This document shows positions 11,871 through 23,396 of a stretch of 64,000 bases of DNA, piece after piece. Origin of the DNA: Chrysemys picta bellii (lineage: Eukaryota; Chordata; Testudines; Emydidae); the NCBI RefSeq assembly GCF_011386835.1, contig NC_088800.1:79362981-79426980 (forward strand). The letters are read 5' to 3'. Both the position numbers and the translations under genes were made by a program. The notes beneath the pieces are model-generated. The model saw nothing but the letters and a program-made list of their open reading frames with translations, had not been told where the DNA came from and did no database searches. The number at the start of each line of letters is the position of its first letter. Within the stretch, counting starts at the first letter, position 1.

Positions 11871-12484
11871 TTCTCCCTTCTCTGCTCCAGCCCATGTATG
11901 CTGCTGTGCAAGGGGGCCAGGGAAGAACGCCTCCCATGCAGAGACCATCCCCGGTGCATGAGGAGGAAAGGGGAAATCTCTGTAGCACATACGACTATGG
12001 AGACTTGGGGGTGTCACTCACTCTGTGTAGCACCAGGAACCTAACCAGCCCAGAATCCAAGGACACACAGGTGGTTCAGAGCCACCCTCTGGCTTCACTC
12101 TACACTCTAAAACTGCCAGGCCCTGCTATTCTTGTTAACTTGCCAGGAACCCAAGGGCTGCAGCCAGTCTGAATACAAGGGAGCAGACTGGTACCACCTC
12201 ATCTATAAAACAGAGGTCTTGCCTGCAGCCACTAGCTAGGCTGCTTGGATCCAGCTGGGCATCTCACGCTTCAGCTGCAGCCCTGGGAACAACAGCAGGA
12301 AACTTTGGGCCAAAAAAGCCCGGCTTGGATAAAACCTTTAGCTCTTCATTGCATCAGCACAGAAAGGCCACTGGCTGACTCAGCCCGTTACCCAAGTTAC
12401 CGTGCCCAGCTGCAAGTTATCACATGGGCGCTGGAAAGGCAGGTCGAGTAGTGGGAAACTGTGTTATCTAGTGAGTTCTGCTAA

Positions 12485-12585
12485 GGCCTTGGAATCAGAA
12501 AGGGCCTCGAGTCACCGGGACCTCAGGCAAGTCATTTAACTTCCTCGTTACTTAGTCAACCCACCTGTAAAATTAGGAAAGAGCA
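12485..12585 (+). repeat. MIR SINE fragment
   Basis: GGCAAGTCATTTAACTTCCT followed by CACCTGTAAAATTAGGA, a degraded forward MIR core. Confidence 0.5.
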
Positions 12586-12879
12586 AGGACCTGGCTGGAA
12601 AAGGAAACAGATGCTGCCCCTGAGCTGAGCTGCTATAAACTGCCAAAAAGAAAACTAAGGCATCTTCCCTATATCCCCGGAGCAATACATCTCAGGACGC
12701 TTAAACCCGAGGGATTGATCGTTAGAGTCCAGGTACAGACCACACCCTGCGCTTAGCCCTGCCCACTTCACTGGGGTGCGCACATACTGCTGAATTCAGA
12801 GGGTCGGTGCGGTGCAAAGCTCTGGGATGTCCCTCTAATACCTGTGAGCTCTGGGCTTTTCCGCACATCTTCAGGAGAA

Positions 12880-13060
12880 AGAGGATACCTGTTTAATATT
12901 AACCATGATCACGCTCATTTCCTTATCAGGTCGACGCTGGATGCTCAGCATCTGTTAAGCATCACGCCACCTGTGACACTCAGCTAACACTAATTGTTGC
13001 TTTAATAGAGCTTGTAATGGAATGCCCCCTGCCCAGCGGCTGGTGATCTGAGCCTTGGGA
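12880..13060. other. Repeat-free stretch, possible regulatory sequence
   Basis: Unique sequence with TTTAATATTAACCATGATCA, ACACTAATTGTTGC and GTCGACGCTGG. No coding or repeat pattern. A similar stretch follows at 13265-13440 (TTAATTTGGATCAATAAATC). Low-confidence candidates only. Confidence 0.2.
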
Positions 13061-13475
13061 AGTGACCGCGCCGTTGCGGGGAAGGTGGGAGTCTCCATGC
13101 ACTCGGTTCGGGGGACTTAATCCAGACGTTTCTCTGCTCTACACTCATACCACTGCTGTCTCCAGGAGCTAGTTGCCACCTCTCTCTATTGTGCTGGCAT
13201 TTCATCTCTCCCCTGCCCTCCCACACGTGTATAAACACCTCCATACCCTATACCTTCTACTCCAGCTTTGGCACGTAACAATTAAATGATACATAAGCAA
13301 ATTCCCTCAGCCTGGAAAAGAGCCGTTTGCCGTAACTTCTTTGAAGTCATCAGGGATTAATTTGGATCAATAAATCCAGCCTCATGAGTTTCCCAGGCAA
13401 CAACCACACTTTAGCCTTCAATTTGAGACTCTCCACGCATTTTAGAAACCCTCCCAACAGCCCAGCTACGTAGGT

Positions 13476-13755
13476 TTTTATTATTTTGTATGACTGTAGC
13501 ACTTAGAGGCCCCAACTGAGCTCAGAGCCCCTTTGTGCTAGGCACTGTATAAACATATAGCAATAGCGGGTCCCTGCCCCAAAGAGCTTGCAGTCTAAAG
13601 AGATGAGACAGACAAAGGGTAGGCAAAAGCAAGTATCAGTATCACCATTTTACAGCTGGGAAACTGAGGCACGGAGAGATTAAGAGATGTGCCCAAGGCC
13701 ACACAAGAAAACGGTGACAGAGCTGGGAAATGAACCCAGTCTACTAACACTCACA
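13476..13755 (-). repeat. Composite L2-tail and MIR core, minus strand
   Basis: Left part (GTAGCACTTAGAGGCCCCAA, GTGCTAGGCACTGTATAAAC, CCTGCCCCAAAGAGCTTGCA) is the reverse of the common amniote L2-type tail; right part (CACCATTTTACAGCTGGGAA, ACTGAGGCACGGAGAG) is the MIR core. Such fused units are typical of MIR-family SINEs. Confidence 0.7.
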
Positions 13756-13779
13756 ACACCCTCTTTCCTCTCCTTTTAG

Positions 13780-13890
13780 CATAATTATCCCCACTTTACA
13801 GTGGGGAAACAGGCACAGCAAGGTTAACTGACTTGCCAATGGTCTGACAGCCAGAAAGTGGCACATCTGGGAACACCACCTAGCACTCAT
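13780..13890 (-). repeat. MIR SINE fragment
   Basis: ATTATCCCCACTTTACAGTG, GGGGAAACAGGCACAGCAAG and GACTTGCCAATGGTCTGACA are reverse MIR core. The CR1 copy is inserted next to it. Confidence 0.65.
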
Positions 13891-14250
13891 AGATTCATAG
13901 ATTCTAGGACTGGAAGGGACCTCGAGAGGTCATCGAGTCCAGTCCCTGCCCGCATGGCAGGACCAAATACTGTCTAGACCATCCCTGATAGACATTTATC
14001 TAACCTACTCTTAAATATCTCCAGAGATGGAGATTCCACAACCTCCCTAGGCAATTTATTCCAGTGTTTAACCACCCTGACAGCTAGGAACTTTTTCCTA
14101 ATGTCCATCCTAAACCTCCCTTGCTGCAGTTTAAGCCCATTGCTTCTTGTTCTATCCTTAGAGGCTAAGGTGAACAAGTGTTCTCCCTCCTCCTTATGAC
14201 ACCCTTTTTTTAGATACCTGAAAACTGCTATCATGTCCCCTCTCAGTCCA
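13891..14250 (-). mobile_element. 5'-truncated CR1 LINE
   Basis: The minus strand encodes [20 protein letters not shown], continuing through SKDRTRSNGLKLQQGR and [20 protein letters not shown] to DKCLSGMV, then the CR1 3' end (CCTCTCGAGGTC, GGAATCTATGAATC-like on the reverse). It is cut off abruptly at about 14250. Closely related to the copy at 5244-5920, so same young subfamily. Confidence 0.9.
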
Positions 14251-15439
14251 CTCCTGACGCCCTCTTGTACTCTAACAATCAGGTCTTACACTTCTTATGT
14301 CTGGACCCCTTGCGTGTGTCCTGGGCATGTTACTGCAGGTCTAACTCGAACCACAGGCTGCAGCTTAAATAGGTGAGCTACAGCAAAGCCGTCCTCTAGA
14401 CCCGCCGCGAGGAGCCATGCTGAGACTGTCTCAGCTGGAAGTTGCTTCTTGCATGTCTTTCAGAGTGTAAAGTTATAGAGGATTGTGACAAGGATTGTAC
14501 GGTAAGCCGTGCTTTGAACAGCCACAATGCACGGCTCAGCCATAAGAACAATGGGCAGTCACTTGCTTTAGACTAACCGATATTTCAGTTGCATAAGCAT
14601 TTTCGGAACAGTAGTTTAAAGGGCTTCAGTTCAAATGGCAGTTCTGAGTCACTGCCATCCCGTTATCTTGACTCAACCAATTATGACTTTAATCATTCCA
14701 AGAATGTCTTCAACTTTGTTCCATTCATTAACATTGTGAAAGAAAAATCTAGCACCAGCCTCCCCTCTGTCCTATTGCAGTCACGACTGGAGCTATAGCT
14801 TTGTCCTCTGCAGCCCCGACCCTCTGGAGCAGCCTTCTGCTTCTCCATCCCAATGATCTTCACATTTCATCAGAAAACAAGAATTAAAATGCTCCTCCCT
14901 TGCCTCTACTTTTTTTTATTCTCACTGCCCATTATTTCTATTCTGTTCAGGTTCTTATACGGCGCTCATCACCACAGTATCTGAGTGCTTTCCAGTAGTG
15001 CATTAAGCAACATGACCAACAGCTGACATGTGTCTGTTCTCTCCGCCTCTCCCCAGAGGGAGAACGGTGCGCAGTGGAGAGTTTTGTTTTGAAATGTATT
15101 ATAATACAGACACACGTACGTTAGAGAAGCCAAGGTCAAAGGATGCATCTGGCATTTGGAGCGGACAGTGGGGAGGTCTGTGAGGGTCCTTCGTTCCTGG
15201 GGGAGTTAATTCACCAGTCTTGGGCTGACTCCCAAGAACGTTCTGTACAGGGCTGCCCCAGGGTGGGGGGGGGTGGGGAGTGGGGCAATTTGCCACAGGG
15301 GCCCCCCACGAGAATATAGTATTCTATAGCATTGCAACTTTTTTTTATGGAAGGGGCCCCCTGAATCCTCTGGGCGGCCCCGGTTCTGTCTCCTGCGCAG
15401 ACGAGCTTTACCCTTATTGTGCAGAACTGTCAACAACGG

Positions 15440-16180
15440 CCTTCACCTCAGAGCTTCAGCTGATCTTTTAGATACCCTGGGCCCAGGCCACTGAGCACTT
15501 AGATAAGGACTGAGACACTCAAACTTGATTCGCTCTTCTATGAGAAGCCAGTGTAGGGAGCGGAGGACAGATGTGATGTTTGTGGTAGCCCAGGCGGGTT
15601 GCTGAGAAGACACGCTTCGGCATTTTCTAAGTGCTGAAGATTTAATGCCCAGGTACATTGCATTGCTGTAGTCCAGCTGAGCGGCGAGAGGCGGGGTCAT
15701 CGTTTGCTGGGATGGAATAGAGTCTCCTAGGTAACTGGAGATGGTAGAAAGCATTACTCGCAGATGTTGCAATGTGATAACAGTGCCAGGAATCTAAGCT
15801 ATGGATCTAATAGACCAAGTATGGATGTGTACCTTCAGACAAAGAAGACCCACGCAGTGGCAAAAACTCTTCAAAAAGCTTTCTTCTGCCCACCAGCATC
15901 ATCTCGGTCTTGCTCAGGTTAAGCTTCAAGCTGCTGTTCTTTGTCCATGATATATATCATCCAAGCACTGGGCCAACTTGACAATAGTGGGGGCTTTGTA
16001 TGTGGTGAAGGATAGGCAGAGCTGTGCATCGTCTGCATAGGATTGGCACTTAACTCCATGTCGTCTAACCAGGAAGGATGTTAGCTGGCATGTAATGGAG
16101 ATTCTTTGGGAAACTACAGTATGGCGGGTACAGTGAGTTTTCAACTGCACAAAAAGAGCCCTCAGTGAAGCAAACACTCT
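15440..16180 (-). pseudogene. L2-like LINE reverse-transcriptase relic
   Basis: Minus-strand frames contain the reverse-transcriptase catalytic motif SYADDAQLCLSF (YADD codons at 16028-16039), then a KLNLSKTEMML-like block near 15910, LDYSNAMYLGI near 15660 and SVLRSLHWLLIEERIKFE near 15540. Order and spacing fit the RT of L2/CR1-clade non-LTR elements, closest in style to L2 (compare LDYCNAL, LHWLP). The frame is broken several times. Fragment only, no 5' ORF1 or endonuclease. Confidence 0.72.
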
Positions 16181-18710
16181 TTGAGCAAAGTATAGATTGA
16201 ATCAGACTTTGCCTCATAGAGTGTCTCACGCTGCCACGGCCAGGGCGTTCCAGTGATGCCTGGCCAACCAGTTCCAGATTACTGATCTTTTTCCCTTTAA
16301 AGAAAAACAACTTAGGAAATTCAATTAAAAAAAAAAAGATGTTCAAGGAAAGTTAAAAAGTTACACAATTAAGCACTTAAGGGATGCACATAAAACTCTG
16401 CTCTCTTGTGCATACACTTCTTCAGTTATATGATCACATGCTCTTTCTCACATAACGCAATATACTATTTTTTCTCCTGCTTTGAAAGATGCAGCTTTTA
16501 AGATGGAGAGGAATAAAGCAGGCTTTTGCAGGAGTCCCTGGCCTCATTCACTATGTATTTCTGTGAGAGACTTTCATAGTCTCTATTTGTCTGGTATACA
16601 CAGAGTGATACAAACGAGGAGACGGTGCTTACATGTGAATCTAAAGTTGCAGAAAGAACTGTATTATCCTCTTTTATTTTTTAAAATGGTATGTGATCAT
16701 GTAATTAAAGGCTGCACCTTAATGCCAAGAGAAGGTTGCACGTGAAACTTTCTCTGGCATACCCTGACTTTCGAGTACTTAATTGTGCAACTTTAATGTT
16801 CTCTTTGGGTTTTTGATAGAATTGCAAACAGGGCTAGATTCATGGAATTAATTCCATCACCGGGGTCTGGTGCCTCTAGCGCCACTCTTGCAGTTTATAC
16901 TGTCACTAATAGAGCTCCCCTGAATTAATTAGATTACTGCAGCCTCTTATGAATCACTGTAATGGGAGGGAAGCTGAACTTGGCCACCAACTTCTGCTAG
17001 CCTTTATTATACACATCCCTCACCCTAAGGCACATGCCACGGGCACATGGCAATATCTGGAATCCTAGGAACTGCTGTTCAGGAAAAGGGACACATGTAT
17101 CTATCTACCTAAAGTAATAACCCGTGGTGTGACAGCATGCCACGGAAAGCCTCACAGACAGGCTCCTCTGTGAACATCTGGGGAAAGCAGAGAACTCAAC
17201 GCAATAACAAAACCCAACAAAAAACAATGAGCAGTACCTTCTGATTATAACAACCTAGTGTCCTAAGTAAAGCTGGCTGGCCAACACATGCACACAGCCT
17301 GCTGAAGGTGAGTCAGATTCACACATAACAGATCTCCAGGCCAGGGGTTAGGCGATTGGGAAATTGATGCCGGAAAGAGCAAGAAAATCACATGTTTAAA
17401 TCTCAACAGGAACAGCCGTCCTGCCAAGGAAAACTGACCTACAAAAATCAAAGAGATTTTTGCTCCAAAGCACCTAAGTCACTTTTGAAAACAGGACTTA
17501 AGCTCTTAAGTCACTTGGGCCCTTTTGAAAATGTTACCCAAGATCGTAAAAGAACAAAGTCCCTGGGGGGATAGCCAAGATTCTGTGATATTTTGGAAAG
17601 AGCAATAGGGGCTTAACCAGTATCCTGGGCCATAATTTCTGCTCCTGCTGTTTGCTAGTTGGTTGCTGCCCTCCACCCCAGGGGTGGCTGCATTTCAGTG
17701 GTGTGCTATATATACACTGTGACAGGCAGTGGAAGTCTTTAGGATGGAAGGTTCCAGAGACACGTAAGCTATGGTTACAAATATTGCTAGATCTGTAGGT
17801 GTGGTTATAACATGTTGTCGATGAAATGTAGGGCTGGCGTTGAGATTTAGGGTATTACGGTTCAGGATCAGAGTTTTGGTTTTAGGGTGACGTCAAGAGC
17901 CCAGCAGCATTTCACTCCCATGATGAGCAGGCATCCGCTTTGCCAGGGAGATAAAGTGATCTCTTCTATGCTGGCGATTCAGCAGCAGCGAGTCCAAATC
18001 CCTTCCAAAGTAAAACCCCAAGAACACAGCCACAAAGAGCAGTTCCCCGTTGTGGTGTGGGAGTGAGATGCCCGAGATACCATCTAATTCCCAAGGCCCC
18101 CTCTGTGCATGCGACACCTGTCCATGCTACGTCGACTCTGCTGTGGAGAAAACGCGTGCCTTTGTGTGTGAAAACAGGGCCAAAATCGGCTTTCCTGCCA
18201 GGCCACTGCAGGGAATGGAAACCACAGCAGTGTTTCACGACCGCATTAAACTCAAATGTTCCCAGCGTCTCAGGTAGTGGAGATCCTGCCTGGCACAGTG
18301 CCACAGGGGCCAGCGCTGTCGGGGAGGCTATTTCAGCCTGAAGGGCAATTTACCAGAAATGATACAAAGGGAGAATATACCGCAGGGCTATTAACATTCC
18401 TTCCGACAATGGAGATCCTGAGCCTTTACAAATCAAAGAGGCAATATTTTGCTTTTCCTTCTCTCTTTCCTTTTTCCTATAAAATTAAAAAGCTTTCAGC
18501 TATCTCCTCCCTGGCCAGGAGGGTGGTTTCATTTAGACTCTCCCACCCCTCCCGCCACCATCCAGGGTGCTGTGGTGCAACTCAGCTGGTGGGTGGGATG
18601 AATAAAGATAGATGTATAGCCTCATTCTATCCTAAAATTACCCCTGTTCTTTCCTAAACCGGCCCAGCTTCCCCATCCTGAAGTGGCCCATCAGGATAAA
18701 CTTCTATTTC
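16181..18710. other. Intergenic, no gene seen
   Basis: Overlapping open frames at 17890-18660 lack any family motif. AT-rich up to 16800, then mixed. Nothing further identified. Confidence 0.4.
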
Positions 18711-18934
18711 CAGTGCTTAATTTTTGCCCCGGCCCCATTAGGGTTGGCACTTCGTAGCCCTGGCACCTCTGGGCTTACGGCCAGCAGCTGCAGCTCTCCG
18801 GCCGCCCAGCCCTACAGGCAGCGCCGCCGCCAGCAGCAGCGCAGAAGTAAGGGCGGTGATACACCCTCCTGTGCCACCCTTACTTCTGTGCTGCTGGCCG
18901 GGGCTCCATCTTCAGAATTCAAAATTAAGCACTG
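18711..18934. mobile_element. hAT-like MITE with CAGTGCTTAATTTT termini
   Basis: Left end CAGTGCTTAATTTT and right end AAAATTAAGCACTG are perfect 14-bp inverted repeats. Flanks TCTATTTC and CCTATTCT match at 5 of 8 bases, consistent with an eroded 8-bp duplication. The GC-rich interior contains an inverted AGAAGTAAGGG/CCCTTACTTCT pair. No transposase. Confidence 0.78.
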
Positions 18935-19184
18935 CCTATTCTGATCCATATGAACCAGGCAATCTCTCAGTGTCTAGCTAATTAGGTTCTAGCTAGATTC
19001 CAGGGTGGTTATGCCAGGCCTTATTCCTTACAAAAAGAGGGCACGGTGACCATTTACTGTAATAATACTGTGTTCTTACGGCTATTTTAGGGATATATGA
19101 AGCTAAAGCGTGGCCTTTTGGCAGTGAAGACTGATCCTTCGTTCACGATGGATACACGAGGCTAAAACCAAAACACACTGTGCT

Positions 19185-19365
19185 TATAATCACAGATGCC
19201 CTTTGAAGCTCTTTGCTTCCAAGTATTATTTCCATTTTACAGATGAGCCAACAGAGGTGACTTACCTAAGATCACCAAGCAGGTCATGGGCAGAGCTCAG
19301 AAGAAAACCCAGATCTCCTGCCACCCAGCCCTGTGCCTTATCCCCTAGGCCACATTATCGAGGCC
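19185..19365 (-). repeat. MIR SINE relic
   Basis: Reverse MIR: TTTCCATTTTACAGATGAGC, ACCTAAGATCACCAAGCAGG, CAGAGCTCAGAAGAAAACCC and AGATCTCCTGCCACCCAGCC. Confidence 0.75.
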
Positions 19366-20089
19366 TTAACTGGTTTGGGGTGAATGGTAGTCCTTGGTTT
19401 TCTTATGGCTACGCCCAACTGATGAAACGACTTCAGTTACCAGAGAGAAGGGCTTTCTCTTCAGCTGAGTGGAAGCAGAGATGGCTCCAGGGTGGCATGT
19501 ACGCATGCTGAAGGGTAGGCCTGAGCGAGTGTGTGGTGTGATGGAAGATCAGGCTGCAGCAGCATCACACATGCTAGGGCATTATGGCACCTGCCACTTC
19601 TGAATGTGTATTTTGAAAATATCTGTGATGATGTGGAAGGTCACGTCTTTGCCCCTGAGCACTGCGTCACCTCCCATTTGCTGCGACCTGCTGCCTGTGG
19701 TTACGCAGCACATCATGTTGCAGCAGAGGCGAGAAAGTGACCTCGACTCTTATGGACACGATGGGCCAAATCTATCCCTGCTGTCTCCTGTACATTCCAG
19801 CACAGAATCTCCCATCCCTTAACTGAGGCACAGGGCCCCGCGAGAGGCCCAGACACAAAGCTGGAGCTATGCCAGAGTCCAAGCCATCGCCCTCTTCCAA
19901 TACCATCCTTACTCCTTGAAACACAGTTTCAGACATTTAGCCGGCTTACAATACTTCAAAACAGTCCCCTGATTTCCAATTCACGGAGTGCCAGCACTAC
20001 ATACCCTAGGACGCCTGGCACCACACAGCTCACTTTAAAATCCTCAAAAAACCCTTTTTTTTTTTTTTTTTGGTTTAAAAAAAAAGGGG

Positions 20090-20480
20090 GGGGGGCCATA
20101 AAATATCTTATATTTATACTTCAAAACAGCTTATTTGTGTAATTGCCAAAAAAAAATGGTACAATGACTAATTAGCGAGCTCCTGCTTCGTACCCTGTAA
20201 ACAAATGTATTTGTAACCAATTTGCAAGCACTTTGCATAAGGAGCCCAGAACACTCGTGCCTGTTTGATGCATTTTGACATTAATTTGATAACAGTGGCT
20301 TAACAAGGAATCCAGGCTCCCTGGCTATAAATATGCCGCTTTTCCGTTTCCTTTTATCTGCACAGTGAAATAATGTTGTTTTTCCCCCTGCTGCAATAAC
20401 AACCATCCAGCCCTTTCATGAATGCCCTTTATGTCCTTTAGCATTTTCGAGGTATTTGTTCTGCAGACAGCAAAAGGCTC
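20090..20480. other. Repeat-free AT-rich stretch, candidate conserved element
   Basis: No repeat or coding signature apart from the flanking T/A/G homopolymers at 20055-20096. Contains ACTAATTAGCGAGC, GTAAACAAATG (forkhead-like), GCTATAAATATGCC and AGTGAAATAATG. The dense mix of transcription-factor-like motifs without mobile-element features resembles a developmental enhancer. Purely suggestive. Confidence 0.25.
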
Positions 20481-21449
20481 TTTTTTTTGAAAAAAAATTT
20501 TTTTTTTAATTCTTATATATTTGGGGGAAAGTGGTGCTGGTTCTGTGATAATGGGGCTTCTGGGAAGTGCTGCTGAAAGCCTTGTTTGTTCAAAGGGAAT
20601 ACGTCTCCATCCATCAATAAGTTCTGTGCTTGCGCTATCAATCTCATCTTCCTATCCCCCGTCTTCAGGGCATTGGCCTGCCTTCCTCACTTGAGGCTTT
20701 ACCAGGAAGCAAACAAAACAGGAATTGGAGGCCATTGGAACAAGAAAACCAGCATGAATGGTAGGGAATGATGATCAGATGGAAATATCTGCGTGTCAGA
20801 GCACTTTGCACCTGGCCTTTGATCTCAGTCACTAGTGTCCTTGGAGGCTAGGGCCTGAATCCATCCAATGGATGCATAGGAAAAGCCAAAAGGATATGGC
20901 ATGAAGATAGCCAAGTACAGCACTGCAGGCAGATAGTCAACATCTCCGGTAGGATCTTCATCCTTCAGCCAAAGGTGGGGGAGCGGATGTGTGGTAGGAG
21001 ATCCTGGGTGGGTGGGGACGGGACTACTGAGAGCAAGGTTGCTGTCCCTCTAATTCTACTGCTAAAACCCCTTTCACACTTCGGCCACTGCTTGTGCCAA
21101 CCACTGCAACCACCATCTGCTGCTCCTCTCTGGCCTCCCCTGTTCATCCTCTTCCAACCTACCTAAACTGCAGTCTCCCCCTCCTGATGCTGGGAGCACA
21201 TCACTTTCTTCTTCAGAGCCCTTCCCAGGCCTCCCCTCTCGCTCAGTATCCAAGTCAGGCTCTGCAGGGCTCTGTGTTGTCTATATCTCTGCTCCCAATT
21301 CGTCCTACTTCCTCCCAGCCAGCTCCTCCCATGTCTCCTGCCCGCCTGACCACTTTGCATCCTTTTCCAATGCTATTCTTTGTACTATCTTATGCTGCCT
21401 GTTACACAGCAAACTCGATGTTAATCTGCATAAAACCACCATAGCACCT

Positions 21450-21560
21450 CAAGATCCTAACCAGGATCTCCTCTTCCGATGCTAACACATATGCATAGTA
21501 GGAGACAGTCCCTCCTTCAAAGAACTTACAATCTAAATACACAAGACAGGCAAAGAGTGG
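21450..21560 (-). repeat. Amniote SINE/L2-type 3' tail fragment
   Basis: GACAGTCCCTCCTTCAAAGA, ACTTACAATCTAAATACACA and GACAGGCAAAGAGTGG match the widespread reverse-oriented tail that begins with GTCCCTGCCCCAAAGAGCTT. Confidence 0.55.
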
Positions 21561-21572
21561 CAGAAAGGCAGC

Positions 21573-22443
21573 ATCAATGTTGATAAATGCAAAGTAATGT
21601 ACATTGGAAAACATAATCCCAACTATACACATAAAATGATGGGGTCTAAATTAGCTGTTACCACTCAAGAGAGAAATCTTGGAGTCATTGTGGATAGCTC
21701 TCTGAAAACATCCACTCAATGTGCAGCGGCAGTCAAAAAAGCGAACAGAATGTTGGGCATGATGAAGAAAGGGATAGATAATAAGACAGAAAATATCATA
21801 TTGCCTCTATATAAATCCATGGTACACCCACATCTTGAATACTGTGTGCAGATGTGGTCGCCCCATCTCAAAAAAAGATATATTGGACTTGGAAAAGGTT
21901 CAGAAAAGGGCAACAAAAATGATTAGGAGTATGGAATGGCTGCAGTATGAGGAGAGATTAATAAGAATGGGACTTTTCAGCTTGGAAGAGAGACGACTAA
22001 GGGGGGATATGATAAAATCATGACTAGTGTGGAGAAAGTAAATAAGGAAGTGTTATTTACTCCTTCTCATAACACAAGAACTAGGGGCCACCATATGAAA
22101 TTAATAGGCAGCAGGTTTAAAACAGACAAAAGGAAGTATTTTTTCACACAACACAACACACAGTCAACCTGTGGAACTCCTTGCCAGAGGATGTTGTGAA
22201 GGCGAAGACTATAACAGGGTTCAAAAAAGAACTAGATAAATTCATGGAGGATAGGTCCATCAATTGGGTAGGGATGGTGTCCCTAGCCTCTATTTGCCAG
22301 AAGCTGGGAATGGGCAACGGGATGGATCACTTGATGATTACCTGTTCTGTTCATTCCCTCTGGGGCACCCGGCATCAGCCACTGTTGGAAGACAGGATAC
22401 TGGGCTAGATGAACCTTTGGTCTGACCCCATATGGCCATTATG
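21573..22443 (+). mobile_element. CR1 LINE fragment (reverse-transcriptase C-terminus to 3' end)
   Basis: The frame from 21588 encodes MYIGKHNPNYTHKMMGSKLA and then NLGVIVDSSLKTSTQCAAAVKKANRML-like residues and HLEYCVQMWSPHLKK, classical CR1 ORF2 C-terminal sequence. A frameshift occurs near 21880 (the protein resumes as DILDLEKVQKRATKMI), with more breaks beyond 22010. The 3' part carries GGATACTGGGCTAGATGAAC and GGTCTGACCCCATATGGCC. Defective, 5' truncated. Confidence 0.88.
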
Positions 22444-22502
22444 TTCATTAGCCCCATTTTACAGATGCAGAACAGAGGCAGACAGAGATTGACACGTGCA
22501 CA
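22444..22502 (-). repeat. MIR core fragment between two CR1 copies
   Basis: CCCCATTTTACAGATGCAGA and ACAGAGGCAGACAGAG are MIR core in reverse orientation, caught between converging CR1 copies. Confidence 0.5.
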
Positions 22503-22985
22503 TGTGTTTGGCTAACCTGTTCGTAAAAACCTCCAATGCCAGGGATTCCACAACCTCCCCAGGTAATCTGTTCCGGTGTTCAACTATCCTTAGAGCTAGA
22601 ATTCTTTTTCCTAATATATAATCTAAAGCTCCCTTGCTGCAAACTAAGCTAATTATTTCTTATCCTGCCCTCAGTGGACACGGAGAACAATTGATCACTG
22701 TCCTCTTTATAACAACCTTTTACATATTTGAAGACTTGCAGCCCCCTGAGCTTCTCTTCAGTAGACTAAAGGTGCTCAATATTTTTCAGCCTTTCCTCCT
22801 AGATCATGTTTTAATTCATTCAGTCTGGGATCCACTCTAACCCCCAGATCCTTGTCTGTAGCACTGCTGCCTAACCAGTTATTCCCCAATTTGTATTTGT
22901 ACATTTGATTTTTTTCCCATCTTTATTGAGTTTCATCTTGTTGATTTCAGACCAATTCTCCAATTTACTAAGAGCAGGTTCCCCA
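22503..22985 (-). mobile_element. Old CR1 LINE, minus strand
   Basis: Reverse-complement CR1 features: AGGGATTCCACAACCTCCCC, ATCTGTTCCGGTGTTCAACT, TCCCTTGCTGCAAACTAAGC and, further 5' in the element, GTTTCATCTTGTTGATTTCA. More diverged than the copies at 5244 and 13891. It meets the plus-strand CR1 tail to tail. Confidence 0.75.
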
Positions 22986-23050
22986 TTTAAACATCTTGGA
23001 CCAAATTCAGCCCTGGTGTAACTCCACGGACTGCATTGACCTCCATCTAG

Positions 23051-23396
23051 GGCAGGGAGTCCCAAACCTTTTGCCAGCACCAGCCAATTTTAATGAAGTA
23101 TTTCCTGCTGGGACTCCAGATAGCACAGAGTATGCCATTTAGAAGAGCTAAATGGAACCCTCTGCACTGTGTAACCTCATACACATGGGGCATGCGAGGT
23201 CATACGGTGCAGAGGACCCCCATGTTGTAGAGCAAAATGTCATCGTCCCTGCATTGTGACCTCACACACATTGTACATGCAAGGTCTTGGTGTGTGGAGC
23301 AAAATGGTGTCCTCCACACACTAGGGATTGCCATGACCCCATGTGCTGGTGGTGCAACCCCATTTGGGATTGTTACCCACAGTTTGGGAACCATTG
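23051..23396. mobile_element. hAT-like MITE
   Basis: Ends CAGGGAGTCCCAAACCTTTT and CACAGTTTGGGAACCATTG are imperfect inverted repeats of the CAGnGGTTCCCAAACT class. Flanks ATCTAGGG and ATCAATGG agree at 6 of 8 positions, a plausible eroded target duplication. Inside are two imperfect ~75-bp units with CTCAnACACAT and GCATGCGAGGTC/ACATGCAAGGTC. Confidence 0.6.

Noticed and set aside
15250..15400. Possible further MITE (CAGGGCTGCCCCAGG ... GGGCGGCCCCGG)
   Set aside because: Ends pair poorly and no target duplication was found, so I left it out of the features.
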